A DNA stretch of 64,000 nt from Prevotella sp. (GCA_017470345.1 JAFUEP010000044.1:1-64000), one strand, 5' to 3'; numbered from the stretch's first letter, positions 16,109 to 24,426 are shown. Numbers and translations are program-made. The notes: generated by a model from the letters alone, not told the origin.

Positions 16109-17581
16109 ATGGCATCATTCATCATCGAAGGCGGCCATCCGCTGAGCGGCACCATCACCCCGCAGGGCGCCAAGAACGAGGCCCTGCAGGTCATCTGTGC
16201 CACGCTGCTGACCGATGAGCCCGTCACCATCTCGAACATCCCTGACATCCGCGACGTCAATAACCTCATCCAGCTGCTCAAGGATATGGGGGTTAAAGTA
16301 ACGGCCCCCTCCAACCTCCCCCAACTGGGGGAGGCTACAGCCGCTGAAGTCTCTGGGGCAGCAGCCTCCCCCAGTTGGGGGAGGTTGGAGGGGGCCCTCA
16401 CCTTTGATGCCTCATCGCTCAACCTCGACTATCTGGAGAGCAACGAGTTCGTAGAGAAGTGCTCCCACCTGCGCGGCTCGGTGATGATGATCGGACCGCT
16501 GCTGGCCCGCTTCGGACGCGCCATCGTGGCCAAGCCCGGCGGCGACAAGATCGGACGCCGGCGCCTCGACACCCACTTCCTCGGCTTCGAGCGACTGGGC
16601 GCGCAGTTCAGCCACGTCGCTGAGCGCGGCGTCTACCAGATCTCGGCCAGCCGGCTGCGCGGCACCTACATGCTGCTCGACGAGGCCTCCGTCACGGGCA
16701 CGGCCAACATCATTATGGCCGCCGTACTGGCACAGGGCACCACCACTATATATAATGCAGCCTGCGAGCCATACGTCCAGCAGCTCTGCCGCATGCTCAC
16801 CCGCATGGGCGCCCACATCGAGGGCATCGGCTCCAACCTGCTGACCATCAAGGGCGTCGACCGTCTCGGCGGCACCACTCACCGTCTGCTGCCCGACATG
16901 ATCGAGGTGGGCTCCTTCATCGGCATGGCCGCCATCATCGGCGACGGCATCCGCATCAAGGACGTCTCGCTCAGCGACCTCGGCATCATCCCCGACACGT
17001 TCCGCCGCATGGGCATCCGCATCAAGGTGGAGGGCGACGACCTCGTCATCCCCCACATGCGCCACTACGAGATACAGTCGTTCATCGACGGCACCATCAT
17101 GACCCTGGCCGACGCTCCCTGGCCCGGCCTGACGCCCGACCTCATCTCGGTGCTCATCACCGTGGCCACGCAGGCGCGCGGCTCGGTGCTGTTCCACCAG
17201 AAGATGTTCGAGAGCCGACTCTTCTTCGTCGACAAGCTCATTGACATGGGCGCACAGATCATCCTCTGCGACCCCCACCGCGCCGTCGTCGTCGGCCACG
17301 ACCGCAAGCTGCAGCTCCGCGCCGGACGCATGTCGAGCCCCGACATCCGCGCCGGCATCGCCCTGCTCATCGCGGCCCTCAGCGCCCGTGGCACCAGTCG
17401 CATCGACAACATCGAGCAGATCGACCGCGGCTATGAGCACATCGAGCAGCGACTCAATGCCCTGGGGGCAAGGATCACGCGCTTAGCCCCCCCTACGGCC
17501 CCCGAGGGGGCTTCAATAGACCCGGCGTCTGCCAACAAAACTAATGTAGCCCCCTCGGGGGCAGAAGGGGGGGCCAGATGA
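16109..17581 (+). CDS. murA: UDP-N-acetylglucosamine 1-carboxyvinyltransferase (fosfomycin-insensitive type)
   Basis: 490 aa versus about 430 usual. It transfers enolpyruvate from PEP to UDP-GlcNAc, the first step of peptidoglycan synthesis. Family landmarks: PQGAKNEALQ (KN catalytic Lys near residue 20), GPLLARFG, and IDRGYEHIEQRL. The active-site loop reads PGGDKIGRRRLDTHF, with Asp146 where E. coli has Cys115; the Cys-to-Asp change is known to give fosfomycin insensitivity. Two in-frame palindromic insertions account for the extra length: family B (about residues 66-97) and family C as a ~30-residue C-terminal tail. It overlaps rimM by 4 bp. Confidence 0.96.
   Translation: MASFIIEGGHPLSGTITPQGAKNEALQVICATLLTDEPVTISNIPDIRDVNNLIQLLKDMGVKVTAPSNLPQLGEATAAEVSGAAASPSWGRLEGALTFDASSLNLDYLESNEFVEKCSHLRGSVMMIGPLLARFGRAIVAKPGGDKIGRRRLDTHFLGFERLGAQFSHVAERGVYQISASRLRGTYMLLDEASVTGTANIIMAAVLAQGTTTIYNAACEPYVQQLCRMLTRMGAHIEGIGSNLLTIKGVDRLGGTTHRLLPDMIEVGSFIGMAAIIGDGIRIKDVSLSDLGIIPDTFRRMGIRIKVEGDDLVIPHMRHYEIQSFIDGTIMTLADAPWPGLTPDLISVLITVATQARGSVLFHQKMFESRLFFVDKLIDMGAQIILCDPHRAVVVGHDRKLQLRAGRMSSPDIRAGIALLIAALSARGTSRIDNIEQIDRGYEHIEQRLNALGARITRLAPPTAPEGASIDPASANKTNVAPSGAEGGAR
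16303..16396 (+). repeat. family B in-frame inverted-repeat element in murA
   Basis: 94 bp. The left arm starts GGCCCCCTCCAACCTCCC, the right arm is its reverse complement (34 bp each), and each arm is itself palindromic around CCCCCAACTGGGGG; the central spacer is about 26 bp. It is translated as PSNLPQLGEATAAEVS plus GAAASPSWGRLEG. Copies with the same reading frame and spacer lie in the MacB permease (33132-33225) and cca (40420-40512). Confidence 0.9.
17484..17575 (+). repeat. family C in-frame inverted-repeat element at the murA 3' end
   Basis: 92 bp with arms AGCCCCCCCTACGGCCCC (17484-17511) and the inverted partner (17548-17575), each carrying CCCCCGAGGGGG, around a 36-bp spacer. It encodes LAPPTAPEGASIDPAS and VAPSGAEGGA, after the point where MurA normally stops. 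Confidence 0.85.
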
Positions 17582-18090
17582 TACGGCCCGACGAAGTCTA
17601 TCGCATCGGCCGCCTCGGCAAGCCCCACGGCGTCAAAGGCGAGTTGTCGTTCCAGTTCGACGACGACGTCTTCGACCGCGCCGACGCCGACTACCTCATC
17701 CTGGAGGTCGACGGCATCCTCGTGCCCTTCTTCATCGAGGAATATCGCTTCCGCTCCGACACCACCGCCATCCTCAAGCTCGAGGACGTCGACACGCAGG
17801 AGCGGGCCCGCGAGCTGACCAACTGCGACGTCTACTTCCCCCGCGCCCTCACCCCGCACGACGACGAGGAGGAGCTCCGCTGGAGCTTCTTCGTCGGCTT
17901 CGACCTCATCGACGCCGCCACCGGCCGCCCCGTCGGCCGCATCGTCCACGTCGACGACCAGACCGCCAACATCCTCTTCGAACTCGAGGACGGCCGCCTC
18001 ATCCCCGCCGCCGAGGACCTCATCACCGACGTCGACCACGACCAAAAGACGATCACCATCGCCCTGCCCGAAGGGCTCCTCGAGCTGTAA
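17578..18090 (+). CDS. rimM: ribosome maturation factor RimM
   Basis: 170 aa, normal length. RimM binds the 30S subunit through S19 and assists 16S rRNA processing. The N-terminal RimM domain begins YRIGRLGKPHGVKGELSF; the PRC-barrel half has VGFDLIDAATGRPVGRI and the end LIPAAEDLITDVDHDQKTI followed by LPEGLLEL. The ATG overlaps the murA stop (ATGA). Confidence 0.95.
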   Translation: MIRPDEVYRIGRLGKPHGVKGELSFQFDDDVFDRADADYLILEVDGILVPFFIEEYRFRSDTTAILKLEDVDTQERARELTNCDVYFPRALTPHDDEEELRWSFFVGFDLIDAATGRPVGRIVHVDDQTANILFELEDGRLIPAAEDLITDVDHDQKTITIALPEGLLEL

Positions 18091-18116
18091 TCTCATAGAA
18101 GAAATTTTTATCGTTT

Positions 18117-19313
18117 ATGTTTTGCAAAAAATGTGGTAAAGAGATTCCCTCTGATTCAAATTTTTGTCCTTATTGTGGAACCTATTTATGCGAAAGCAGC
18201 ATAAAGACTAAATTATTTCAATTGTTTGGTAAAAAGCCAAACAAAACATTACTATATACATATGCTATATGGGGACTATTCCATTTCTCCTTATTCTTTT
18301 TCTCATTTCCAACAATCAAAAGAGAAGCATTTTTTCCTTTTGAAGGAAATCTACATTCATATGACATCTCTGAATTATTTTTCTATATAATATTAACTCC
18401 TGTACTTTTGGGGGTGGGTAAGAAACTTCTATCAGTTGTTTTTACAAAGAAGAAAATACAATTCTTTTATAACTGGCTTTGTAAACATAGGTACATATTA
18501 TTATCTATTTACTCAGTTTGGGCCATCATTCATATATTATTATATATATTTACTAAAGATACTTTTGGGGATAAAGAAGATTTCTATCCCTTCTACAATT
18601 ATTATGGAGAGGGAATTTCTATTGCCTTAAATTATATAGAAAATTACGATTCTTCAGAATTGCTTTTCTACACCTGTTTATTACCATCAATTCTTTTCTT
18701 CATATTGTATTTCTTTTTTTCAAAAGAAAGAATTGGGTCTATCAGGAAAGAAAAGTCTTATATTAAAACTGAGGATAATTGTATAAATGAATCCAAGTAC
18801 AAGTTTGATATTGAAAATACGAATATAAACAAATCATTATCAAATTGCACTGACTTTTCGAATCAAGCAGGAACAGAACCTCATAAACTTATTTTCAAAT
18901 GGCTATTATTTGATATCCTTTCATATGGCGGTTTTTTATTCTTATCTGTCATTGTATGGGTCTTATGGCTGCTTTCTTCTTTCGGTCCATCATTTTCCAC
19001 TTCAGGCGGGGCATTTTTTAACGGGTGCATTATCATTATGTTAATTATTATATTGACAGACATTTTCTTTTTTTCATTTACATTATATAAACACAGGAAA
19101 ACTACTCATTGGTATTATTTCATATTGTCATTTTTCATATTAGAAATTCTTATCATTTGTTCCTGTTACAAAATACACGAAAATGGAATTTTTGAATTCT
19201 TGGATTACACTTTAAAAGCCGCATATTATTTATCAATAACAAACTTTATAGTATTATTGTGTTTTTTATTGTCCATATATTTTTTAAATACAAGCAAAAA
19301 CCATGAAATATAA
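18117..19313 (+). CDS. AT-rich zinc-ribbon membrane protein
   Basis: 398 aa. The N-terminus MFCKKCGKEIPSDSNFCPYC is a classic zinc ribbon (two CxxC pairs), followed by about nine hydrophobic segments in the remaining 350 residues. The function is unknown; zinc-ribbon membrane proteins of this shape are often listed as hypothetical. Base composition is very different from both neighbours (roughly one-third GC by eye, against about 60%), with many AAA, ATA and TTT codons, so recent acquisition is likely. It lies 26 bp after rimM, in a core gene run that continues with dxr. Confidence 0.85.
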   Translation: MFCKKCGKEIPSDSNFCPYCGTYLCESSIKTKLFQLFGKKPNKTLLYTYAIWGLFHFSLFFFSFPTIKREAFFPFEGNLHSYDISELFFYIILTPVLLGVGKKLLSVVFTKKKIQFFYNWLCKHRYILLSIYSVWAIIHILLYIFTKDTFGDKEDFYPFYNYYGEGISIALNYIENYDSSELLFYTCLLPSILFFILYFFFSKERIGSIRKEKSYIKTEDNCINESKYKFDIENTNINKSLSNCTDFSNQAGTEPHKLIFKWLLFDILSYGGFLFLSVIVWVLWLLSSFGPSFSTSGGAFFNGCIIIMLIIILTDIFFFSFTLYKHRKTTHWYYFILSFFILEILIICSCYKIHENGIFEFLDYTLKAAYYLSITNFIVLLCFLLSIYFLNTSKNHEI

Positions 19314-19345
19314 TGAAAAAAGAATGATGATTCATTTATTTTTTG

Positions 19346-19353
19346 TACTTTTG
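19346..19353 (+). promoter_or_regulatory. -7 box TACTTTTG for dxr
   Basis: TTTGTACTTTTGCGTTC lies 24 bp upstream of the dxr ATG, giving dxr its own promoter downstream of the AT-rich gene. Confidence 0.65.
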
Positions 19354-19377
19354 CGTTCGATTTGATAAAAGCCCAAA

Positions 19378-20562
19378 ATGGAAAGAAAGAAACAGATTGC
19401 CATCCTCGGCTCCACAGGCAGCATCGGCACGCAGGCCCTTGAGGTCATCAGCGAGCACAGCGACCGCTATGAGGTATACTGCCTGACAGCTAACAACAAG
19501 GTGGAGCTGCTGGCCAAGCAGGCCCATCAATATCATCCCGCCGCCATTGTCATCGCCAATGCGGAGCGACGCGACGAGCTTGTGCGGCTCATGGACGACA
19601 TGCCTGACGTGAAGGTCTATGCCGGCGCCCGCGCGCTGGACGAGATAGTCGAGGCCGAGCCCATCGACATGGTGCTCACCGCCATGGTGGGCTTCGCCGG
19701 ACTGTCGCCTACCATCCATGCCATCCGAGCCCATAAGGCCATCGCCTTGGCCAACAAGGAGACGCTGGTCGTGGCGGGCGAGCTGATCTGCCGGCTGGCC
19801 ATCGAGAACCGCGCCGCCATCCTGCCCGTCGACTCGGAGCACTCGGCCATCTTCCAGAGCCTCGTCGGCGAGGACCGCAACCCGATCGACAAGATCCTGC
19901 TGACGGCCTCCGGCGGGCCCTTCCGCCTGAAGTCGATGGACGAGCTGGCCACGGTGACGAAGGCCGACGCCCTGCGCCACCCCACGTGGGACATGGGGGC
20001 GAAGATCACCATCGACTCGGCCTCGATGATGAACAAGGGCTTCGAGGTGATCGAGGCCAAATGGCTCTTCGGCGTCGAGGCACAGCAGATCCAGGTGCTC
20101 GTCCACCCGCAGTCGATCGTCCACTCGGCCGTGCAGTTCCAGGACGGATCAGTGAAAGCGCAGCTGGGCGTGCCCGACATGCGGCTGCCCATCCAGTATG
20201 CCTTCTCCTACCCCGAGCGCCTGCCCCTCAGCGGCGAACGCCTCGACCTGTTCCGCGCGCAGCACCTCGACTTCTTCGAGCCTGACATGGAGAAGTTCCG
20301 CTGCCTGAAGATGGCTTACGAGGCCATCCGCCGCGGCGGCAACATGCCCTGCATCGTCAACGCGGCCAACGAGATCGTCAACCGCGCCTTCCTCGAGGAC
20401 CGCTGCGGCTTCCTCCAGATGGCCGATGTCATCGCCGAGACCATGCAGCGCGCCACGTTCATCCCCACGCCGACCTACGACGACTACGTCGCGACCGACG
20501 CCGAGGCACGGCGCATCGCAGCGGAACTGCTTCTTAAGGGAAAAGTGAAGAGTGAAAAGTGA
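19378..20562 (+). CDS. dxr: 1-deoxy-D-xylulose 5-phosphate reductoisomerase
   Basis: 394 aa. It makes MEP from DXP with NADPH, the committed step of the MEP isoprenoid pathway. The NADPH motif is ILGSTGSIGTQALEV (residues about 8-22), the metal-binding DSEHSAIFQ is near 158, and SGGPFR and HPTWDMGAKITIDSASMMNKG follow. The last residues KGKVKSEK and the TGA stop are encoded by a family E repeat (from 20534), so the natural C-terminus seems to have been overwritten. Confidence 0.97.
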   Translation: MERKKQIAILGSTGSIGTQALEVISEHSDRYEVYCLTANNKVELLAKQAHQYHPAAIVIANAERRDELVRLMDDMPDVKVYAGARALDEIVEAEPIDMVLTAMVGFAGLSPTIHAIRAHKAIALANKETLVVAGELICRLAIENRAAILPVDSEHSAIFQSLVGEDRNPIDKILLTASGGPFRLKSMDELATVTKADALRHPTWDMGAKITIDSASMMNKGFEVIEAKWLFGVEAQQIQVLVHPQSIVHSAVQFQDGSVKAQLGVPDMRLPIQYAFSYPERLPLSGERLDLFRAQHLDFFEPDMEKFRCLKMAYEAIRRGGNMPCIVNAANEIVNRAFLEDRCGFLQMADVIAETMQRATFIPTPTYDDYVATDAEARRIAAELLLKGKVKSEK

Positions 20563-20710
20563 AAAATTTGCTGCCGCTATCCCCATGTGTTAAATAACAA
20601 TTAAATAATAATAAGTGAATAGAAAAGAAGTGCGGAAGCAAATTCTTGCGTCCCTTCGGTAGCAAGCGACCTAAGGTCGAGCGTTTCACTTTTCACTATT
20701 CACTATTACC
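20534..20710. repeat. family E inverted repeat pair between dxr and rseP
   Basis: The left arm TTAAGGGAAAAGTGAAGA continues to GTGAAAAATTTGCTGCCGC (20534-20577); the right side has CGGTAGCAAG and TTTCACTTTTCACTATTC (20659-20707), i.e. the inverted motif. The left arm is nearly identical to 45664-45707 after folE. No ORF lies between. Confidence 0.7.
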
Positions 20711-20717
20711 TTAGATT

Positions 20718-22094
20718 ATGGAAATATTTCTGATAAGGCTCTTACAGTTCATGCTCGCCATCAGCCTCCTGGTGCTGCTCCACGAGGGCGGTCACTTCTT
20801 TTTCTCGAAGCTGTTCGGCGTGCGCGTTGAGAAATTCTATCTGTTCTTCGACGTCACCGTCGGCAAGTGGACAGGCAAGCTGTTCCACTTCAAGCCCAAG
20901 ACGAGCGACACGGAGTACGGCGTCGGCTGGCTGCCCCTGGGCGGCTATTGCAAGATTGCCGGTATGATCGACGAGAGCTTCGACACCGAGCAGATGAAGC
21001 AGCCCGAACAGCCGTGGGAGTTCCGCTCGAAGCCCGCCTGGCAGCGCCTGCTCATCATGATCGGCGGCGTGCTGGTCAACTTCCTGCTGGCGCTGTTCAT
21101 CTACTCGATGATCCTGTTCCACTGGGGCGAGACCTATGTGCCGCTGTCGCAGATGTCGCAGGGCATGGAGTTCAACCAGGAGGCCAAGGCCCTGGGATTC
21201 CAGGACGGCGACGTGCTGCTCCGTACCGACCGCGGCGAGCTGAAGAAGTTTGGCGCCGACATGTTCCGCCAGCTCTCTGAGGCAAAGACGGTCACCGTCG
21301 TGCGCCAGGGCAAGGAGGTGGAGCTGAGCCTGCCCGGCGACCTCAACCTGCTCGACATGCTCAAGACGGAGCCTATCTTCGCCCGCATCATGATGCCGGC
21401 CGTCGTCGACAGCGTGCTGCCCGACATGCCCGCCGCACAGATCGGACTGCAGCGGGGCGACAGTCTGCTGGCCATCGGCGACAAGAACATCAGCTCGTTC
21501 GGACAGCTGACCGACGAGCTGGCCCGTCTGGGCGACGTGCTGGCCGCAGCCACCACCGTCCAGGACAGCTCGGCTATCCGCTGCGTGCGGCTGGTCTATG
21601 CCCGTGGCGGTCAGCCTGACACACTCGAGGTGGAGCTGACTGAGGACCTCAAGCTGGGCTTCGTGCCCAAGCAGATCTACGAGCCCGTCACGCGCGAATA
21701 TGGTTTCTTCGAGAGCTTCCCGGCCGGCATCAGGTACGGCTGGCACGTGCTGGCCTCCTACGTCGACGACTTGAAGTATGTCTTCACGGCCGACGGCGCC
21801 AAGTCGCTCGGCGGCTTCGGAGCCATCGGCAGCCTCTTCCCCTCAACGTGGGACTGGCACCGCTTCTGGGAGATGACGGCCTTCCTGTCGATCATCCTGG
21901 CCTTCATGAACATTCTGCCCATCCCGGCCCTCGACGGCGGCCACGTGCTGTTCCTCCTCTATGAGATGATCACGCGCCGCAAGCCCTCCGAGAAGTTCAT
22001 GATCCGCGCCGAGTACGTCGGCTTCGGCATCGTCATCCTGCTCATGGTCGTGGCCAACCTCAACGACATCCTGCGCTGGCTGGGCTATATGTAG
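20718..22094 (+). CDS. rseP: RseP-type site-2 zinc metalloprotease
   Basis: 458 aa inner-membrane protease that cleaves within the membrane, classically anti-sigma factors. The zinc motif HEGGH is at residues 22-26 (LLVLLHEGGHFFFSKLFGV) and the second metal site is PIPALDGGHVLFLLYE near 405. The middle part has the two PDZ-like domains (ALGFQDGDVLLR; PAAQIGLQRGDSLLAIGDK). Four membrane segments are apparent. It follows dxr, as in many Bacteroidota. Its last ~250 bp are overlapped in antisense by the acyltransferase reading frame. Confidence 0.95.
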   Translation: MEIFLIRLLQFMLAISLLVLLHEGGHFFFSKLFGVRVEKFYLFFDVTVGKWTGKLFHFKPKTSDTEYGVGWLPLGGYCKIAGMIDESFDTEQMKQPEQPWEFRSKPAWQRLLIMIGGVLVNFLLALFIYSMILFHWGETYVPLSQMSQGMEFNQEAKALGFQDGDVLLRTDRGELKKFGADMFRQLSEAKTVTVVRQGKEVELSLPGDLNLLDMLKTEPIFARIMMPAVVDSVLPDMPAAQIGLQRGDSLLAIGDKNISSFGQLTDELARLGDVLAAATTVQDSSAIRCVRLVYARGGQPDTLEVELTEDLKLGFVPKQIYEPVTREYGFFESFPAGIRYGWHVLASYVDDLKYVFTADGAKSLGGFGAIGSLFPSTWDWHRFWEMTAFLSIILAFMNILPIPALDGGHVLFLLYEMITRRKPSEKFMIRAEYVGFGIVILLMVVANLNDILRWLGYM

Positions 22095-23048
22095 CCCTCG
22101 TCCGTTCTCTGTCCGCACATAGAAATAGCGGGAAGCCCCGGTCTGACTCATCAACCAGTCGATCGCGAGGCTTCCCGCTATGCATATGATCAGTGACACC
22201 AGCCAGAAAGCGAGCCCCGAGGGATCGAAGGCGAGGAACGGCTGAAGCAGTCGGCAGGGGAAGGTGAAGACGGGCGAGAAGAGAAACAGCGGCATGGTGT
22301 GGCGACCTAAGAACGTCAGCAGGCGGCGGAGGCCCTTGCCGATATGCCGATAGACAAAGAACGTCCAGTTCATCACGAGGAAGACCATCAGCATGCCTCC
22401 CGTCGTGTCCATCTGCAGGTGGCGAGGCTGGGCTGCCAACAAGGCGAACGGCAACACGGCGACTGCCGAATGACGGAACATGTCGCCGAATCGCACGCCC
22501 GACTGACGGATGGCCGCCCCCAGGAGGAAATAGACGGCACAGCCGAACGACATCAGGCCCAGCACGCCCAGCAACTGAAAGACGGCAACCAGCAGGATGA
22601 GCCGCGAGACGGTCTTCATCGGCACCAGACGGAACACGGCTACATAGGCGCTGCCACAGAGGATGAGCGTCTGAAGATACCAATAGGGTCCGAGCGGATG
22701 GAGGAGCAGCTTATCGAGAAACACGCTCACGGTCAGCTCATCGACATGCTCCCTGACGGGCAGCAGCGAAGCCATCACGACGTAGGCGCCCTCCATCACG
22801 AGATAGGGCACGGCATAGCCCAGCATCGTCCGGGCAAAACGCCTCCACGGTTTAGAGATGTTCATCAGATACCCCGACATCAGGAGGAAGGCGGGCATGT
22901 GGAATGTATAGACGACTCGTTTGGCATAGGGATAGGAGTCGCCTATATAGACCAGATGGAAACTAATCACGAGGATGATGAGTAGTCCTTTCAAGAAATC
23001 GAACTCAGTCGTGCGTGAGCGACTGACCGTCATATTCTGCAGCATCAT
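21843..23048 (-). CDS. acyltransferase family membrane protein, reading frame running into rseP
   Basis: Acyltransferase-3-like integral protein (OafA/NodX type), start chosen at MMLQN because the weak -7 box TTCCTTTG lies at 23075-23082. N-terminus RTTEFDFLKGLLIILVISFHL and PYAKRVVYTFHMPAFLLMSGYL fit the family; about ten membrane helices follow to about 22130. No stop occurs at the natural end; the frame continues about 270 bp antisense to rseP, giving a strongly acidic, His-rich tail (DHEQDDDAEADVLGADHE) that is unlikely to be a domain. It probably O-acetylates a surface glycan or peptidoglycan. Confidence 0.8.
   Translation of the reverse strand: MMLQNMTVSRSRTTEFDFLKGLLIILVISFHLVYIGDSYPYAKRVVYTFHMPAFLLMSGYLMNISKPWRRFARTMLGYAVPYLVMEGAYVVMASLLPVREHVDELTVSVFLDKLLLHPLGPYWYLQTLILCGSAYVAVFRLVPMKTVSRLILLVAVFQLLGVLGLMSFGCAVYFLLGAAIRQSGVRFGDMFRHSAVAVLPFALLAAQPRHLQMDTTGGMLMVFLVMNWTFFVYRHIGKGLRRLLTFLGRHTMPLFLFSPVFTFPCRLLQPFLAFDPSGLAFWLVSLIICIAGSLAIDWLMSQTGASRYFYVRTENGRGLHIAQPAQDVVEVGHDHEQDDDAEADVLGADHELLGGLAARDHLIEEEQHVAAVEGRDGQNVHEGQDDRQEGRHLPEAVPVPR
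22125..22181. repeat. 13-bp inverted repeat near the end of rseP
   Basis: ATAGCGGGAAGCC (22125-22137) and GGCTTCCCGCTAT (22169-22181) are perfect inverted copies 31 bp apart, starting 30 bp after the rseP stop and inside the acyltransferase coding region. It could form a hairpin at the end of rseP transcripts, but there is no T-run. Confidence 0.55.
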
Positions 23049-23179
23049 TCTAACACCGTAACGTTTTGATGCTGCAAAGGAAAGCATTTAGCGTCGACGG
23101 AGCAAGTCTTGCGATTCACACCTTGTACACAAGGCCGTACACAAATGATACACCTCGCGAAATAAAGCCTAAATGAGGA

Positions 23180-24349
23180 TCAGACCTCTCTCCTACGAGT
23201 TATCAAGAAACGGAGCAGGCCATACAGGCAGGCCACCAGGACATAGACCATCAGCAGCTGCAGAAGGGACAGCTGCAGATGGTCTATGCTGGCGTAAGGC
23301 AGGGCCGACAACCAGCCTAAGGCCTTGTTCAGCGCGCCCACCAGCCAGGCCAGGGCCACGCCAACGGGCGGCACGAGCAATGTCAGCAGTGCTCCGTAGA
23401 GGATGAGCGTGGCCGCGGGGATGACCACGAAATTGGACAAGAGAAAATAGGTGGAGAACCGATGGAAATAGAAGGCGATGAGGGGCCCGACGCCCAGCTG
23501 GGCCGCGACGGAGACGGCGCTGAGACGATAGACCCAGCGCAGGAGCGGATGGCGCATGAGATAGTCAAACGACACCAGGCGGTCGAACAGCGGCATGAAC
23601 AGCAGGATGGCGAGGACGGAGAGGAACGACATCTGAAAGCCGACGTCGAACAGCATCCGGCAGTCCAGGAGCAGGAGCACGATGGCCGTGAAACTCAGCA
23701 CGTTGAGCGGCGACCGACCGCGGTCGCCGATGGAGAAGAGCGCATACAGGGTCAGCATCGTCGCCGCGCGGACCACGCTGGTGGACAGCCCTGTGAGCAG
23801 GGCGAAGGCCCAGATGCTCAGGATGATGACGACCTGCGTGACGGCATAGCCCCGTCGCCCCAGCATCAGCACGCTGAGCAGCATGTAGATGATGCCGAGG
23901 TGGAGTCCGCTGAGGGCCAGCACATGCGACGCGCCAGTGATGCTGTAGGTCTCGCGCAGGTCGGACGTCAGGGCCGACTTGTCGCCCAGCGTCATCGCGG
24001 CCAGCACGGCATACTGTGCCTCGTCGCCCGTCACGGCACGATAGCGGCTGAGCAACACCTCGCGCTGCTGGAGAAACCACTCGCCGAGGGGACCGGCCCG
24101 ACGCTCGTCGGCGTCGCTGCTGCTCCAGTTCCATGAGGCCATGCCCAGCACGAAGACACCCGCGCAGATGAGCAGCGACTGCAACAGCGGCCGGTGGCGG
24201 GCCAGCAGCGCCGCCCCGACGACGGCCGCCAGCAGCAGGACGGTCCAGAGCAGCGGACACGTGAAAGCCCGTCCGACGACAATGCCGCCGACGAGTGCCA
24301 CGGCAATGCGCAGGAGCGGTGCCGGAGCGGTCAGATTAGGTCGCATCAT
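23180..24349 (-). CDS. ComEC/Rec2 family membrane protein (short form)
   Basis: About 389 aa from the ATG at 24349. The competence core is clear: SLTGASHVLALSGLHLGI-type motif (here YSITGASHVLALSGLHLG), GLSTSVVRAATMLTLY and DVGFQMSFLSVLAI. The metallo-beta-lactamase domain present in long ComEC is missing and the OB-like N-terminal part is reduced. ComEC forms the inner-membrane channel for transformation DNA. The start is debatable because the -7 box TACTTTTG is at 24354-24361, so the transcript would be almost leaderless from this ATG. Confidence 0.85.
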   Translation of the reverse strand: MMRPNLTAPAPLLRIAVALVGGIVVGRAFTCPLLWTVLLLAAVVGAALLARHRPLLQSLLICAGVFVLGMASWNWSSSDADERRAGPLGEWFLQQREVLLSRYRAVTGDEAQYAVLAAMTLGDKSALTSDLRETYSITGASHVLALSGLHLGIIYMLLSVLMLGRRGYAVTQVVIILSIWAFALLTGLSTSVVRAATMLTLYALFSIGDRGRSPLNVLSFTAIVLLLLDCRMLFDVGFQMSFLSVLAILLFMPLFDRLVSFDYLMRHPLLRWVYRLSAVSVAAQLGVGPLIAFYFHRFSTYFLLSNFVVIPAATLILYGALLTLLVPPVGVALAWLVGALNKALGWLSALPYASIDHLQLSLLQLLMVYVLVACLYGLLRFLITRRREV

Positions 24350-24353
24350 AGTG

Positions 24354-24361
24354 CAAAAGTA
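24354..24361 (-). promoter_or_regulatory. -7 box TACTTTTG for the comEC-like gene
   Basis: On the minus strand TGTACTTTTGCACTATG lies immediately upstream of the annotated ATG, leaving only a few bases of leader. Confidence 0.55.
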
Positions 24362-24426
24362 CACATTTTTTTCGTTCCCCCAAAGAATTTTAACGTTCAA
24401 AGTTTCTTATATATGATTTATTTGTG

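Noticed and set aside
23180-24349. ComEC pseudogene
   Set aside because: The competence core is uninterrupted with all motifs; short ComEC proteins without the beta-lactamase domain occur widely.
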